A DNA stretch of 64,000 bases, from contig NZ_NFLQ01000019.1 of the NCBI RefSeq assembly GCF_002160985.1, forward strand, positions 1 through 64,000, in the 5' to 3' direction. Below the pieces are notes generated by a model. That model made no database searches. It was not told the DNA's origin and was given only the letters and a program-made list of their open reading frames with translations. How positions within the stretch are numbered: the stretch's first letter is position 1; the number at the start of each line of letters is the position of its first letter. Made by a program: the position numbers and the translations under genes. The DNA comes from Lachnoclostridium sp. An118. GTDB lineage: Bacteria > Bacillota > Clostridia > Lachnospirales > Lachnospiraceae. Shown here one piece after another: positions 63,758-64,000 of this stretch.

Positions 63758-64000
63758 GTGACATCTCCGGACTTGAGAAGATCTACATTGTCTGCGGCTA
63801 TACCGATTATCCGAGAAGAATTATTATTCGAGAAGATTCCGGTTATCATAGTCAATAGCGGTATTCTCAATAATTCTTCTCGGATAATCGGTATTATGTC
63901 AGAACTGGAATAACACCGATCTGCGGCGCGGCATTGACGGGCTGGCATCCATTGTGAAATTCAACTTCCAGCTGGACCCATACGAAAAGGATATCCTCTT
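63751..64000 (+). pseudogene. tnpB: IS66 accessory protein TnpB, interrupted
   Basis: It starts MLGDISGLEKIYIVCGYTD, a TnpB start, then runs into unrelated sequence to a stop codon. After 113 bp the frame resumes as DLRRGIDGLASIVKFNFQLD, the expected TnpB continuation. The two parts join at a duplicated ACCGAT. The gene continues past the window edge. Confidence 0.85.
63802..63920. mobile_element. 113-bp palindromic insertion in tnpB (MITE-like)
   Basis: A perfect 24-bp inverted repeat (63802-63825 and 63869-63892) starts with the target ACCGAT, and ACCGAT is present again at 63915-63920, so the insert behaves like a target-site-duplicating small element. It holds no coding capacity. Between the arms and after the second arm (63893-63914) are short unlike stretches. 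It could be a miniature inverted-repeat element. Confidence 0.7.

Larger units (their letters stand above)
52790..64000. mobile_element. Left part of an integrated mobilizable element
   Basis: The element starts near the metG fragment and runs past the right edge. It carries a tyrosine integrase facing outward, arm-type repeats, RHH and DUF6462 proteins, a STAND nuclease, mobC, a relaxase and a thymidine-pathway cassette. No conjugation (T4SS, coupling protein) genes are seen, so it is mobilizable or its transfer genes lie outside the window. The left boundary (about 52,790) is an estimate, and the right end is not in the window. Confidence 0.65.
63243..64000 (+). mobile_element. IS66 family insertion sequence (partial)
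   Basis: The element starts with the IS66 end GTAAGCGCC at 63243, preceded by a possible 8-bp target TATTTCTT. It carries tnpA (63347-63757) and the start of tnpB, and runs off the right edge. A perfect inverted repeat ATAATTGTAGT (63291-63301)/ACTACAATTAT (63324-63334) stands upstream of the tnpA ribosome binding site. Confidence 0.8.

Noticed and set aside
46517-64000. CRISPR array in the accessory regions
   Set aside because: No regularly spaced repeat-spacer pattern; the repeats seen are inverted, or two-copy, or the integrase arm sites.

Overview
The window is chromosomal DNA from a low-to-mid GC Firmicute, most likely a gut Lachnospiraceae (Clostridia). Support comes from the 5' end of a 16S rRNA gene at the left edge with a Lachnospiraceae-like start, split transketolase genes, the glgC/glgD pair, the dnaX-ybaB-recR cluster, a CD0519/CD1768-type membrane protein, and many ABC, ECF and two-component systems with strong AGGAGG ribosome binding sites. 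I cannot name the species.

Layout. Positions 1-46,500 look like core and niche chromosome. They hold an rRNA operon start with two promoters (minus strand); CvpA, DUF5711 and LysM envelope proteins; a pentose-phosphate operon (fructose-6-phosphate aldolase/transaldolase, transketolase N and C halves) below a LacI regulator; recR-ybaB-dnaX-pfk; divergent map; a GATE-type membrane protein; glgC-glgD; a TrpXYZ-like ABC importer; a 33-residue ORF; a WYL regulator; DUF169; a YkoEDC-like ECF importer; a cytidylate-kinase-like protein; a polar amino-acid ABC importer divergent from a LysR gene; a brnQ / two-component / MacB-like ABC export cluster; a BaiA-like short-chain dehydrogenase; a UvrA2-like protein; and a sugar ABC importer with its YesMN-type two-component system and a second binding protein.

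Positions 46,700-52,100 form an accessory island: six tightly coupled small genes with two DUF3990 (ADP-ribosyltransferase-like) proteins and small DUF3791-like partners, then type I HsdS and HsdM with no HsdR in the window, and a stand-alone HIRAN protein.

From about 52,790 to beyond the right edge lies a mobilizable integrated element. Its left end abuts what looks like the 3' fragment of a methionyl-tRNA synthetase gene (tRNA-binding domain, own terminator, no ribosome binding site). It carries a Tn916-type tyrosine integrase with arm-type repeats, an RHH protein, a DUF6462 protein, a 1369-residue nuclease-STAND NTPase resembling Avs anti-phage proteins, a densely structured 230-bp region (candidate structured RNA or oriT), mobC, a relaxase, and a cassette of MazG-like, ThyX and dUTPase genes. 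An IS66 element follows; its tnpB is split by a 113-bp insertion containing a perfect 24-bp inverted repeat.

The best candidates for something not well described are the STAND protein in its mobile context, the cloverleaf-like structure upstream of mobC, the doubled DUF3990/DUF3791 cassette, the nucleotide-metabolism cassette beside the relaxase, and the palindromic insertion in tnpB.
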